Assembly: GCA_019914945.1 (NCBI GenBank)
Contig: CM034104.1
Location: 1,180,501 to 1,244,500, forward strand
Source of the DNA: Typha latifolia
Lineage: Eukaryota > Streptophyta > Magnoliopsida > Poales > Typhaceae
DNA length: 64,000 bases
Reading direction: 5' to 3'
The position numbers were made by a program, and so were the translations under genes. Below are positions 36,985-48,067 of this stretch, one piece after another. The notes beneath the pieces were generated by a model that was given only the letters and a program-made list of their open reading frames with translations, was not told where the DNA came from and did no database searches. Position 1 is the stretch's first letter, and the number at the start of each line of letters is the position of its first letter.

Positions 36985-38649
36985 TTAGGTGGTGGTGCAG
37001 GTGTTCTTGCCAACGTTAATTCTATCTTCCAACTGTATCAATGGTTGTATAGGTGGGGTGATTGCAACATCTACTGCCAATCTTGAGTCCATCTCCTTAT
37101 TTTTTATCGATGACCAATCTGGACTACTTCTATGCTCTCCTCTCTCAATTTGACTTGGCGTATCAAATATGATAATCGGATTTGATCCACTGTCATGATC
37201 ATTTGGATTCAACACAGTATTGCTCTCTCCATCGCTGCCCAACAGCTTTCTATAGAAGCTATCATCCTCTATATCATAAAAATTCCCGGTACGCACCTCC
37301 TGTGCCAGAGCACAAGCCCAACAGAACATCCACTGCAAGTAATCAGTTAATGAAGCGGACCCACAGCAGAAGGTACTACCAGGAAGTTTAAACTTTTTCC
37401 TCATCTGAATCCGCCAATAACCCCCATAGAGCAAACCAAAGACACATAGAAGTATCCCTGCTATTCCAATTATATCACCCATAACATAATTGTGAATGTT
37501 GAGGGCTGAGATGTTGAATATCCAGAATGGAGCTACACATAGCAGAAGGAAAGTAAAAATATGTACATACATGTTGCCAAAGCCCAGCCTCTCCATATTC
37601 CAACCAAAGACACAAAATGTGCAGCAGAAGGAAAGGTATCCGACAGTAATGTCATCACTGCAATCAAATAGACCTCCTATCCACTCAGGCTTGTTTACAA
37701 CCACACTTCTTTGACACAACTTCAGACCTGACCTTTTCAATTTCTTAGCATCAGAACAAGGAGACTTAGCCTGTGATTCTTCATCTGATTCAGAATTGTA
37801 ATCCCTTCCAAGAGGACTGTAGACCATGTATATTCCTGCAAAGATTGGTGCAGTAGTACCCAATACAAAGAAACAGTTCTCAGCAAACTCAGGTCGCTGC
37901 GTGCTGGAGAATCCCCAATATAGACCACACAAGGCATATTGAGCAAAGCAAGTGATGTGGAGGAGGACAACAACGACCATCATATGAGCCCATTCATGAG
38001 GCCGGTGAGATCCATTCTTGCAGTATAACTTTCTTAGCTTGATAATATCCTCTGATTGCCATCGACAGAGTAGGAAAAAGTGGTAGAAGAGATTAGGATG
38101 TTGGTATATGCTCATGAGAGTGAAGAGTGCATTGAGGACTTGGTTGTTGATTTCAATCCAGTGATTTCGAGAGACAGTCGTAGGAAAAGCTTCGTCAAGC
38201 ACTCCTAGGACAAGCAGTCCCAGCATAGTGGCAGATGCAGCGACACAAAGTAACCAAATAAGAATAGCAATGTTCATTGGATTCTTCAACCATTTCTTGC
38301 AAATGTTAAAGAGAGAATTCCAATTTATTTTTCGGATGAAGTGAGTATGGAAACCGCGGCTAATACCAACGGGAGAAGGAACTGAGATCGAGATTTCTTC
38401 TCTTTCGTTGATAGTTCTTCGGAATATCTTTAAAGGGGACGGAAATTTGAACTTCTTAAACCACTCCATGGAAGGATTAGCCTTTAGAAAATCTAGAAGT
38501 CTTCTCGGGCGGCTTTCTGCACAGAGTAGTTTCTCCTGAAGGGATGGAACTCGGATCCTATATTCCCTCAGAATTGGAGCATTTTGATTTGTACAAGAAT
38601 CTGATACATTGTGAAATTGTTCTCTGTCACCTTCACCATCAAGAACCAT
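36985..38649 (-). CDS. DUF2985/PLAC8 membrane protein, tandem copy 2
   Basis: 554 residues from ATG 38649 (MVLDGEGDREQF). The frame is open further but has no other ATG. A donor-like site (CTAGAG|GTAAGT, intron from 38952) and acceptor (CCAGCAG at 38712) suggest a 5' UTR intron just upstream, which is why I do not use the upstream open frame. Domain order is as in copy 1: LREYRIRVPSLQEKLL, LDFLKANPSMEW, VNAxWxSL-like INWNSLFNICKKWLKNP followed by several hydrophobic spans, then PLAC8 with WIGGLFDCSDDITVGYLSFC, CTFCVFGWNMERLGFGN, CCGSASLTDYLQWMFCWACALAQEVRT and NFYDIEDDSFY. Identity with copy 1 is high across the membrane and PLAC8 parts and low at both ends. Same strand and about 2.3 kb apart: a tandem duplication. 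Function unknown beyond the family. Confidence 0.88.
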   Translation of the reverse strand: MVLDGEGDREQFHNVSDSCTNQNAPILREYRIRVPSLQEKLLCAESRPRRLLDFLKANPSMEWFKKFKFPSPLKIFRRTINEREEISISVPSPVGISRGFHTHFIRKINWNSLFNICKKWLKNPMNIAILIWLLCVAASATMLGLLVLGVLDEAFPTTVSRNHWIEINNQVLNALFTLMSIYQHPNLFYHFFLLCRWQSEDIIKLRKLYCKNGSHRPHEWAHMMVVVVLLHITCFAQYALCGLYWGFSSTQRPEFAENCFFVLGTTAPIFAGIYMVYSPLGRDYNSESDEESQAKSPCSDAKKLKRSGLKLCQRSVVVNKPEWIGGLFDCSDDITVGYLSFCCTFCVFGWNMERLGFGNMYVHIFTFLLLCVAPFWIFNISALNIHNYVMGDIIGIAGILLCVFGLLYGGYWRIQMRKKFKLPGSTFCCGSASLTDYLQWMFCWACALAQEVRTGNFYDIEDDSFYRKLLGSDGESNTVLNPNDHDSGSNPIIIFDTPSQIERGEHRSSPDWSSIKNKEMDSRLAVDVAITPPIQPLIQLEDRINVGKNTCTTT

Positions 38650-39542
38650 CCTATATTCGCTTAATGAATTTTCTTCACCACCAGATCTTTCTGGCAGAGA
38701 ATGGTAGCCTTCTGCTGGTGATATCAAGAAATCAATCTAAACCTCATGAAACTTTAAAAAATTTCCATACTCTTGTTTGAGGAATGGTAGAAGAAAACCT
38801 ATCAGATAAAATTCACTGTTAAAATCATCAAGTTCGATTGGATCATAGAGGATAATTATATCAAGGAATGTGTAAACCGATCAAATTCTAAGCTGAATAA
38901 AAATGATGAAACTTAGTGATTAAAATATAAGTGCATCACTCCGACTACTTACCTCTAGGATGAGAGTGCCCAAGTCCCACAAATTGCCTCCTCCTTTCTC
39001 TCTCAATTCTTTGCGGGGAAATTTTTTTGCAAGAGAGCCTTCCTTATGTTGAATTCAGAGAAAGAAGGACAGAGACAAAGTAAAGTTCAACAATTTGGAG
39101 GAGAAGAGAAACTAAAACGTCAAAGAAGGACAGAAATGTCTTAAGGAAAGCGGCCAAAAGGGAAACGGTCAGCTCACCGGTCATTCAAACTTTCACAACG
39201 GCAGGAAACCTAACTCTCGGGTTACAGTCACGCCAAAGCAATTGCCCTCCTATTGTAATCATCCAATTAAACGGTCAAGATTTGTGGTCTTCTCGTAGTC
39301 TCAGTCAATTGCAAAAGGAGGTTTTTTGCAGTCTTGTCCTACAAAAAGCCCATATTTGCTTCTATGCCCCCTCTAAATTTAATATTTATATGTATATTTT
39401 TCAAAACACACGATTTAGAGATTTAGAAATTTAGAAATAAAAAGATGGAACTATTATTAATCAACTTTTTATTTTTTATTAATTAAAATTATTTTTATTT
39501 TTTATTAAATTATTGAGACTTAATTTAAAAAATAACTAGAGT

Positions 39543-39546
39543 TATA

Positions 39547-39582
<36 letters not shown>
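39543..39582. repeat. (TA)n microsatellite
   Basis: About 20 TA units with one interruption. Confidence 0.9.
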
Positions 39583-39584
<2 letters not shown>

Positions 39585-40990
39585 AATATTAATTTTAGAG
39601 GTCACATAAGTAAATAAATTTTTTTTGAAAAGTATACATGCAATCTTGTAAAAATTAATTGATTGGATACAATTTTTGACTAAGAAACAATCGTTTGACT
39701 TCAAAATTTCCATCTATTCCATGTTGCTAGTATTAAATTCCTTCTAGAGGACTTGACGTAGTCAAATGGAGTTGGCTTTATATGCAATAAATATAAGATA
39801 GATCACCACCTGATCCAATTTATAAAATTATAATTCCTCCAGGTTAGGATTGGCTCAATCGAACCAATACTTATTTGATCTTTGAACTATGAGTTCATAG
39901 GTGTTTGGTTGCTAGTAACCAGATCCAATTCTTAGAACTTAGGCTTTTGGCTAAATTTTTAAGCCCAACCGAGACGAAATTACGTCAAGCTGTCTCAGAA
40001 CATTCACTTGCAAGAGCATTATTGGAAAGATAAGAGAAAAGAACTGCAATATCTAAACTTAGAGTTTAAAAACAATATGTTGATTTTTTCTACTTAATTA
40101 AGGTATTTATATTAGATATTACGAATTCGAGTGAGCAAAATCTTATATATATCATGAAAATCAAATGTACCGTCTGTAAGTCAATTTTTAAAGTACTACA
40201 GTTAAATTTACATCCGTAGTTATTTTATCAGGTTTGAAGTTCTTCTACCTAAAATAACTTGTATTTGAGATTGTTCTTTCTACGCTTCTTGTTCCGATTT
40301 TATTATTATAGCGCACAAACAGTGCCATGAAGAGTAATTATAAATAGTATGTTCGAATCTAATTTTTACCTTCCGATATAATTTGTGATAGAATGATCAC
40401 CAAGAGTTCATAATTTTTCATTCCGCCCTGTCACCATATCTGGACCAGACTTGTTGTTCATAAATATTTCCAAGCTTGCCTTCTTAGAGATAAGTCCAGA
40501 TCCGAAAAGCTAAGCAAGTAAGCAGATAGGACTATTCACTCATCTTTAGTCATACAGCAGTGAAAGCTACTGAAGAAAATATGGATACCTTTTGAGTCCT
40601 CTCCTGGTCTCGTTTTCATGCTTCTCTCTCCGGGCTTTTTGTCTCCAATTCCTTGTCATTTTATCCATGTCAGGTGGTGCTAATAAGTTTGTTATAATTA
40701 TTTTATATATACACTTATCATGGTTATATAATTACATAAGTTAAGACATAAGCTCTGCAATATTCCACTGAGTGTCATGCATGCCATTAAGAAAAATAAA
40801 GTTGCCTAACAGCAAATGCAAGTCCTTTGCTGCCCCATTTCACGTGTAATGATTACCTGCACATTAATGTGTCACCACGTTACAAGACTAATTAATCCAG
40901 GTTGGATTGCACTGTTAAGTCTCCATAATATGGCATTACCTAATGGAGTTTTCTGATAATCCCTTAAACCCTTTATTCACTTTTTCTATA

Positions 40991-41011
40991 TAGATAGATA
41001 GATAGATAGAT

Positions 41012-41044
<33 letters not shown>
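40991..41044. repeat. (TAGA)n microsatellite
   Basis: About 13 TAGA/GATA units with one variant unit. Confidence 0.92.
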
Positions 41045-42001
41045 AAAGAGCTAGTAAATTTTCTCCAACTAAATCTCTAGAAATTCCTTTAGTAACTAAT
41101 ATAGTCCATGATAAATGTAATCATGAAAACCTAGCTAAGTAATGATGGTGTCCACTAAATAAAGTAAATCATGGGGATCTAGTCACCCTAATCACCCCAG
41201 TGGATCTTCCTCCAAACCCAACATTCTTGGCTTCAACTTTGATTATAGAACCAAATGGAAGATACCATGTCTATGCTTTTAATCCTTCAGTACACTCCAT
41301 AATGGAATGCTATTCCCTCGATTTTAGGTCAACTTTGTTGGAATTATCAAGATCCGCAGGCTATTTATTATTCTTTGGACCACTATTTAAATGGTGGTCC
41401 TAAGATCACTTAGTCATATAATGGTCCTTGCATGCATTTGCTTAAGCTGATTTAGAACTAATCAAATTACTATCAAAGCACAGGTTCTTGGTATCACGCA
41501 AATAGTATTAAGTGTGTATCTTATCTTAGTTAATATTCCCAGAAAGAGAAGAATAAGTCTGCGATAACTACAGAGATCTAAAACTATGACATTAGAGAGA
41601 AACACTAATTTCACATCAAGTTCTTAACCAATTAACTGAATAATTTTCTTCCTAATCCCTTAATTTTTGCACATACACCAAAAAGTTCGATGACATGCAG
41701 ATTTACTGAGCTGAAGGGTACATCTGAATAGTATCATATTTAATGTGTCAGAAGTACTCTAAGATAACATAATAGTTGCAGTAACAGAAGATGCCTCCCA
41801 CGTTCTCCATGGGCGTAGTACCTAATAAATGTAGTGGTTAAGATTAAATTAACTTCTAAGGTACTTTCCCCACCTTCATATGTGTTAATTCTGGGAGGTA
41901 ATTAAAAAATATAGACATCAGTAGATAAAAATTAAGAGCCCTTTCGTGTGATCTTTGTCATTTACTTGTTTACGACGATCATCAGATAAGAACTCTTCAT
42001 G

Positions 42002-42003
<2 letters not shown>

Positions 42004-42062
<59 letters not shown>
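42004..42062. repeat. (TA)n microsatellite
   Basis: About 29 uninterrupted AT units, some 400 bases before the MIR164 TATA box. Confidence 0.95.
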
Positions 42063-42064
<2 letters not shown>

Positions 42065-42463
42065 AAATTAAACTCTTTATGCAGTACTCTCCATCATTCG
42101 CAAGATTAATATTCTAGAGAAATTATCAACTGTGGTAGGTAGCAAGTCTCAATTTTATCTAGCTACTTGTCTCATAATTCTAGACACCTTTATTGCTAAA
42201 CCAAAACATGCATACCTTTTATAGTCACGTAATTATTTTTTTCTCAGCTGTAAGTGCCCATGGGTGGCACCATCATCAAAAGTTAAAGAGTCTATTTTTA
42301 AGAAGAAGACCAAAGAATACCTCTCAGTTGTCACACTCTCTTTAGCTGGCCTGAACCTAAATATTATACTCAGGTTGCAGAGTAAAAGATATCTAATCAA
42401 GGAGGGATAAAGAGAGAGAATAAGGTGGAGAATAGTGATGGCTAGTGTCCAAAAACTCACCAT

Positions 42464-42471
42464 TATAAATA
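42464..42471 (+). promoter_or_regulatory. TATA box of the MIR164 gene
   Basis: TATAAATA about 95 bases before the mature miRNA. Plant MIR genes are transcribed by RNA polymerase II, and this spacing would place the start near 42495-42505, leaving a short leader before the hairpin. Confidence 0.45.
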
Positions 42472-42539
42472 AAGTGGGGGATAAGAATAAGAGCATAAGT
42501 TTGCTAGATATGCCATCTACTTCTAATGGAGGCATGAAG

Positions 42540-42641
42540 AGAGGTGAACTGTGCAAGATGGAGAAGCAGGGCACGTGCATTACTATCTAAGTTAGCTAGT
42601 TCTTCATGTGCTCATCTTCTCCATCAAGCCCAGCTCACCTA
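42540..42641 (+). ncRNA. MIR164: microRNA precursor miR164
   Basis: Bases 42559-42579 read TGGAGAAGCAGGGCACGTGC plus A, which is the conserved mature miR164 (21 nt). The other arm, CATGTGCTCATCTTCTCCAT plus C at 42605-42625, pairs with it: by hand 17 of 19 positions pair (two as G-U), with a small mismatch at miRNA positions 9-10 and 2-nt 3' overhangs on both sides, exactly a Dicer-like product. The stem extends outward (AGGTGAACTGTGCAAGA before, CCCAGCTCACCT after) and the loop is about 25 nt (42580-42604). miR164 cleaves mRNAs of NAM/CUC and related NAC transcription factors and so sets organ boundaries, leaf margins, lateral roots and senescence timing. No target lies in this window. Protein frames drawn across it are chance. 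Confidence 0.95.
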
Positions 42642-43824
42642 GTTTGCGGTCGACCTCGCCGGATTTAGACACTGGTAAGAAGATATATATGTAGAGTGCA
42701 AGGTGAACTACATCAAGGTTTTGATCTTAAAGTTTCATTTGGTCCACTGTGGGCTAGTCACACATAAAGTTCATCTCCATTAGAGCACCGAAGTTCCCCT
42801 ATTATATTTGTTCTTATTACAAGACATCCCTGAACTGCACTATATATAGATATATACACTGTGAAATGCTGCATGAGGTATATATTCCCTGGTAAATTAT
42901 ATGAAGGACTTTTGTTTGGAAAAAAAATGGCAATGAGTTGTTATTATGCTTCTCATTGGAAAAATGAAGAAGGTATGGCAGAAAATAATCAGGATTTACA
43001 TGGACCTGCATGTCTTACTGAAAGGCAAATACTTTAATACCCCATTCTAACTTCTAATGTTAACTCTAAGATCAATGTAGTCAGTTTCGTTCTCCTTTTT
43101 CTATTCGATACTAGTAAATCAGTTTCCCAGTGCCCTTTTAATTACAGATCTTAGGATAAAGAAAGTCATTCAGAAATAGTGAGGTATGCACTTTTTTTTT
43201 TCTGAAACACATAATAAGAGATTAGATTCAAATTATTTTTAAATCTTATCCGATTCGAAATGATAATAGATTGCTTCAATTAAACCTCTCTCCGATCTAT
43301 TTAAATCTCTTTTTATCCCATGATATACTTAAAAATCGAATTTAATCTTTTTGTATTTAAATAGGATTCACATTTAGATATAAATGTTGACTGAAAATCA
43401 GAACAAAGTTTAATTTAAATATTAATGTTCAACTCTCTCAATATTCAAAATAATATGTAATTAACAATGTTTCTTTAGTTGCTCTCTTTAAACTATTTAG
43501 GAGGTAATTAGTGCAAAATTCTCTTTTTATCTCTTTAGATCCATCAACAATTAGATTTGAATTTCATACCAAACACGTAGCTAACTATATGGAAAGGAGG
43601 GTATGGAAGACGAGCTCCTACTGAAATTATAAAAAAATGGGCCCTTGAAAAAAATTTATTTTAATTTTGTCATTCATGATGTGTATAATTTGATGGCCAA
43701 CTGCCACTTTGTATATGATAGACATTACAATAGAATGTCCCCAATCCAGCTAGCTCTCATAAAATAATACTTTCACTTGGAGAATAACTCAATTTTTTGT
43801 ATCAATTTCATGAACATTTTAACC

Positions 43825-43856
<32 letters not shown>

Positions 43857-44848
43857 GTGATATATCTATCTACTTGAGAGAATGTTAAATATATCATGTA
43901 CTTCATTATTTTCCAGACAAAGTTATGATAATAATCCATGAGAATATTTGTTCTTTTGCTGGTTTGATGCTAAAGTTCTCCTTTATAATTAGCAGCCACT
44001 GCTACTTTTTTCATGTCTGCCCTTTTCTATCGTTTATATATAAATGGATGGAAAGCACTTTGGTGCGCATGCATGGCTTGTTTGCATGCTTACTATTTTA
44101 CTATTATAAACTAATTAGCCAGCAGATAATCAACTAATTAAGGGCCAAAGTGATCCATTATCTCTCCCTCATGTTCTTTTGTGCTGTGAATGGGACCTAG
44201 ATGTTTCAATATTTGTAGATAAAAACCAAAAGGGTTCGTACTAGATCGTTACAAATTATCATGACGATTCTTTTCCCTTTTTGACAAAAAATTAAAAAGA
44301 CCAATTATTAAGATCCTCATTGGCATTCATAAATTTAATTCAGATTCATATAATATGATCTATTCTTTAATCATTTTATTTTGGTGCGATATGTAGGGAC
44401 ATCATCTTTCCACATAATTTAAAATTCTGAATTAATTCACTAATAATGGATTATCTAATAAAAGTATATTCCTAAGTTTACATTTATAAATTTACGGTGC
44501 CTAACTTATATAATCCAGACTCAAGAGCAGGGATCTTCTAGCCTTCACTGTTTTATATGGTCGTGTTTTAGACTATCGGATGGCGATGGAGTTGCATGCT
44601 GACTCGAGACACTTTACTTTTATAAATAAGGTCGTGCTTTTTTTTATTATTTTATGGTGTCTTTGGGCTTAATATTTTATTTTACGTACAGTGTTGTTAA
44701 TTATATGCCAAAATTTAAAGCTCTCTATTCCCCTCCTTATGTATGAGAGGCATGCACCACATTCTAATGCAATATTAATGTTATCTATAAGAGTGAAGCC
44801 GCTCCCCTAAAGTACTAAACTAAAGAGTGTCTGGATTTGTTCTATCCT
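42642..44848. other. intergenic, MIR164 3' flank to PPR gene
   Basis: Primary-transcript tail of MIR164 probably occupies the first part. A (CT)n run lies at about 43829-43856. The rest is AT-rich with no gene. Confidence 0.55.
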
Positions 44849-47287
44849 ATGTACTATCAATTTACCCGAACTACTTGTAGCCATGGGAAGACCCAAAAGA
44901 TTTATAGTCTTATACGTCTCACACTTCATAACCATCTTTGTTTAGCGTCAACCTGCACCACTTCAGACTACAGCCATAAATCCCACCACGTTCTTAACCC
45001 AATCTCTAATCTAAATCCCAGTAAAGACCCACTTACCATCGCGAATGCTCTCTCCTTCTCTTCCCTCTCCAATTTGCCCCATCTCGGTACTCAAATCCAT
45101 GCCCAAATTATTAAGCTGGGCTTCTCTAATGACGTGTTCTCTCAGAATAACCTGATCTTTATGTACTCGAAATGCGGACCTTTGGACCATGCACTTCGGG
45201 TGTTTGGTGAAATGCCCGAGAGGAATGTGGTCTCCTGGACTTCCATGATATCTGGGCTGATTCGGAACGGTGAACACGAGATTGGTTTTCAGTTACTCGT
45301 CAACATGACGAGATCTGGGTTTCGTCCCAATGAGTTCACTTTTGCTAGTGTCATGAGTGTGTGCTCGTTGATTGAGGCCATGAAGTTTGGTTTTTCGCTT
45401 CATTCTAATGCTCTGAAGGTTGGATTGGATCGAAATGCATATGTTGGTAGCTCACTTGTTCTGATGTATGCTAGATTTGGAAATATTGAAGCTGCAGAGC
45501 GTGCCTTTGAGTGCATAGTTTACCGAGACTTGGCTTGTTGGAATTCCATGGTTGAGGGGTATGTGCTAACTGGGTATGGATATGACGCCATGAAAACAGT
45601 AGCTTTTATGCACCAGGAACGATTGGGCACTGACCAGTTTTCTTATATAAGCGCTATTAAGGGATGCTTGATCACTGGGGACTTCAATTATGGGCGGCAA
45701 ATACACTGCTTGATTGTTCAGAATAAGTTTCAGTCAAATAATGCAGTCATGAATTCTCTTGCTGACTTGTATTTTAAATTTCGTATGAAGAATAGTGCTA
45801 TGAAAGTCTTTGGTAAAATACAGGAGAAGGATGTTGTTTCATGGAACACTGTGATATCTCGTTCTGCCCAAGAGGAGGATGAAAGAGAAGTTGTTGGCTT
45901 ATTCTCTGATATGTTGCTCAATGGTTTAAAACCTAACCAAGTTACTTTATCAGTCATCGTAAGAATGTGTGCTGCTAAAGAGCATATTTCACTTGGCCTC
46001 CAGTTCTTTGGCTTTGCTTACCATAGTGGCTTTTCTGATAATGTTCTTGTTGTGAACTCAATTATAAATATGTTATCTAGATGTGGTTTGGTGGAGAGTG
46101 CATATATTTTGTTCAGTGGCATTTCTGCTAGAAATCCTGCCACATGGAATGAGATGATTGCAGGATATGGAATAAATGGCTATTCTGAAGAGGCATTACA
46201 ACTTTTCTGCAATTTGATCAGGATGGGCTTAAGAGCAGATGAATTCACATACTCGGGAGTCTTGAGTGCTTGCAATGAAATTCAAGATCCAAGGATCTAT
46301 GAGCAGATCCATGCTAATATCCTTAAATTTGGCTTCTCTTCTTATCTTTTTGTATGGACTTCATTAATCAAAGGTTATGCTGTCTTTGGATTGGTCGAGA
46401 GCTCATTTAATATTTTTGAAGAAATTGAAGAATCAGATTTGGTATCCTGGGGAGCTATTATTTCGGCATTCTCAAAGCAAGGACTTATTATCGAAGCCTT
46501 CTCATTTCTTAAATGTCTCCAAGAAGCAGGGGAGAAACCTGATGAGTTCATACTGGCTAGTGTTCTAAATGCAAGTGCGAATATCTCTGTGATTAACCAC
46601 TGCAAATGTATCCATTCGCATGTGATGAAAGCAGGATACGAAAGGCATTTTTGTGTATCAAGTGCTGTTATAGATGCCTATGCCAAGTGTGGTGATATTA
46701 CTAGCTCAAAGAAGGCATTTGATACTATTCCAGTAGATCAGGATGCCATTCTTTACAATACCATGATCACAGCTTTTGCACATCATGGCCTGATCATGGA
46801 AGCTCTTGGACTCTATGAGAAAATGAAGCAAGCTAATTTAAGTCCCACTCAAGCTACATTTCTTGCACTCCTTTTGGCTTGTAATCATCTGGGTCTAGTA
46901 GAGCAAGGGAAATATTTGTTCAACTCCGCAAAATCTACATACGGGATGCACCCCGCAAAGGATAATTTTGCATGTTTGATTGATCTCCTTGCACGAAAGG
47001 GCCTTCTCGAGGAGGCTAGAGATATAATTCGAAGCATGCCATATGAACCTTGGCCTGCTGTTTGGAGATCACTGTTAAATGGTTGTCGGATACATGGGAA
47101 CAAAGAGATGGGCGAATTCGCAGCTGAGGAGATCCTCAAGTTGACACCAAACAGTGATGCTGCCTATATGCTACTGTCCAATATTTATGCTGAAGATGGA
47201 AGATGGGAATGTGCAGAGGAGACAAGGATGAGGATGGAAGAGAAAGGAGTGCACAAGGTGCTTGGATATAGTATGATTGAGATTTAG
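44849..47287 (+). CDS. PLS-class pentatricopeptide repeat protein with E motif
   Basis: Intronless gene for 812 residues from ATG 44849; the frame is open a few codons further upstream without another ATG. The N-terminal 50 or so residues are rich in Ser, Thr and basic residues with few acidic ones, suggesting import into mitochondria or plastids. From about residue 60 there are roughly 18-20 PPR motifs of alternating P, L and S type (VVSWTSMISGLIRNGE, GFRPNEFTFASVMSVC, DLACWNSMVEGYV). They are followed by an E region (EPWPAVWRSLLNGCRIHGN...LLSNIYAEDGRWECAEETRMRMEEKGVHK). It stops at YSMIEI and has no DYW deaminase domain. Such proteins bind specific organelle RNAs, often for C-to-U editing with a DYW domain in trans. 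The RNA target cannot be read without applying the PPR code. Typical intronless, low-GC PPR gene. Confidence 0.94.
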   Translation: MYYQFTRTTCSHGKTQKIYSLIRLTLHNHLCLASTCTTSDYSHKSHHVLNPISNLNPSKDPLTIANALSFSSLSNLPHLGTQIHAQIIKLGFSNDVFSQNNLIFMYSKCGPLDHALRVFGEMPERNVVSWTSMISGLIRNGEHEIGFQLLVNMTRSGFRPNEFTFASVMSVCSLIEAMKFGFSLHSNALKVGLDRNAYVGSSLVLMYARFGNIEAAERAFECIVYRDLACWNSMVEGYVLTGYGYDAMKTVAFMHQERLGTDQFSYISAIKGCLITGDFNYGRQIHCLIVQNKFQSNNAVMNSLADLYFKFRMKNSAMKVFGKIQEKDVVSWNTVISRSAQEEDEREVVGLFSDMLLNGLKPNQVTLSVIVRMCAAKEHISLGLQFFGFAYHSGFSDNVLVVNSIINMLSRCGLVESAYILFSGISARNPATWNEMIAGYGINGYSEEALQLFCNLIRMGLRADEFTYSGVLSACNEIQDPRIYEQIHANILKFGFSSYLFVWTSLIKGYAVFGLVESSFNIFEEIEESDLVSWGAIISAFSKQGLIIEAFSFLKCLQEAGEKPDEFILASVLNASANISVINHCKCIHSHVMKAGYERHFCVSSAVIDAYAKCGDITSSKKAFDTIPVDQDAILYNTMITAFAHHGLIMEALGLYEKMKQANLSPTQATFLALLLACNHLGLVEQGKYLFNSAKSTYGMHPAKDNFACLIDLLARKGLLEEARDIIRSMPYEPWPAVWRSLLNGCRIHGNKEMGEFAAEEILKLTPNSDAAYMLLSNIYAEDGRWECAEETRMRMEEKGVHKVLGYSMIEI

Positions 47288-47312
47288 CAATACTACGAAT
47301 AGAAACAAAGCT

Positions 47313-47382
47313 GAATATAATCAAAGTCTCATATCAATATATCGTAGAGGTGAGTATAATCGAAGTCTCATATCAATATATC
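47313..47382. repeat. 31-base tandem duplication after the PPR stop codon
   Basis: GAATATAATCAAAGTCTCAT onward (47313-47343) is repeated at 47352-47382 with two base changes, offset 39. Confidence 0.8.
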
Positions 47383-47386
47383 TGTC

Positions 47387-47460
47387 CAGAGATGAAAACG
47401 GGTCGGATTATATATTACTCAACCCGGATCCGGGTCCAGACCCGCACCCGTTTCATTAGT
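47387..47460. mobile_element. possible miniature hAT (Ac-like) relic
   Basis: CAGAGATGAAAACGGGTCGG at 47387-47406 resembles Ac-type hAT ends (consensus near CAGGGATGAAAACGG). It is mirrored by ACCCGTTTCATTAG at 47446-47459. Between them lies the 14-base palindrome ACCCGGATCCGGGT (47422-47435). Only 74 bases; could be a deletion derivative or chance. Confidence 0.25.
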
Positions 47461-48067
47461 TAGCCTTCCTTATTCGTTCTCCAACCCGGATCCGGACCGT
47501 CCCGTTCTGTATTCTATTTCTTTACCCTAACGCAACTCCCAAGCCGTCCCCGTCCCCGTCCCACCGCCGTTGCCCGCTGCGCCGGTCTCCAAGCCGTCAC
47601 CGTCACCCGCCGCGTCGATCTTTTCTGTTTCGAATAAGGTACGCTTCTCTTTGTGACTTTTGCTCATCTCGAGTGGGTTTTGATGTCACCATGGATTGCT
47701 TTTTTTTTTTTTTCGGGGGGTTGGGATTTTGTTAGTTTGTAAGGTTTTTTAGTATTATGATTCAATAATGGTCGTCGCTTGGGTTCCAGGAAATTTTTTC
47801 TTAGGGGAAAAAAGTTGAATATAAGATTGTTAAAGAAGGATGCTTTCTGGAAGATTTATTTTCTATATAATTTTAGTGATAAATTTTCTTTATGCATGTA
47901 AAATGAAGCTGGTATTCTACACTTATAGTGGTTTGTCGTGTAATGTTATCTATAAAGAGTTGCGTTTTTTTTTTTAAAACATTGCATGTAAAAGATAAGT
48001 TAATTTGTTAGCCTTCCGTTGATGTTGGATTGGAAATTTATTGTTAATTTTATTTAGGGAAAGTAAA

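Larger units (their letters stand above)
38650..42463. other. gene-poor AT-rich stretch with microsatellites
   Basis: 38953 to about 39100 is the probable 5' UTR exon of PLAC8 copy 2. Beyond it I see only AT-rich DNA, TA repeats (39543-39582, 42004-42062) and a GATA-type repeat (40991-41044). Short open frames such as 41200-41403 look like chance. Confidence 0.55.

Noticed and set aside
36985..38727. Longer N-terminus for PLAC8 copy 2, up to 38727
   Set aside because: The extra codons contain no ATG and a good splice acceptor lies inside them, so they are most likely intron and 5' UTR.
42233..42580. Minus-strand open frame of 115 codons over the MIR164 region
   Set aside because: It runs through the miR164 hairpin, has no recognisable domain, and lies on the opposite strand to the supported ncRNA.
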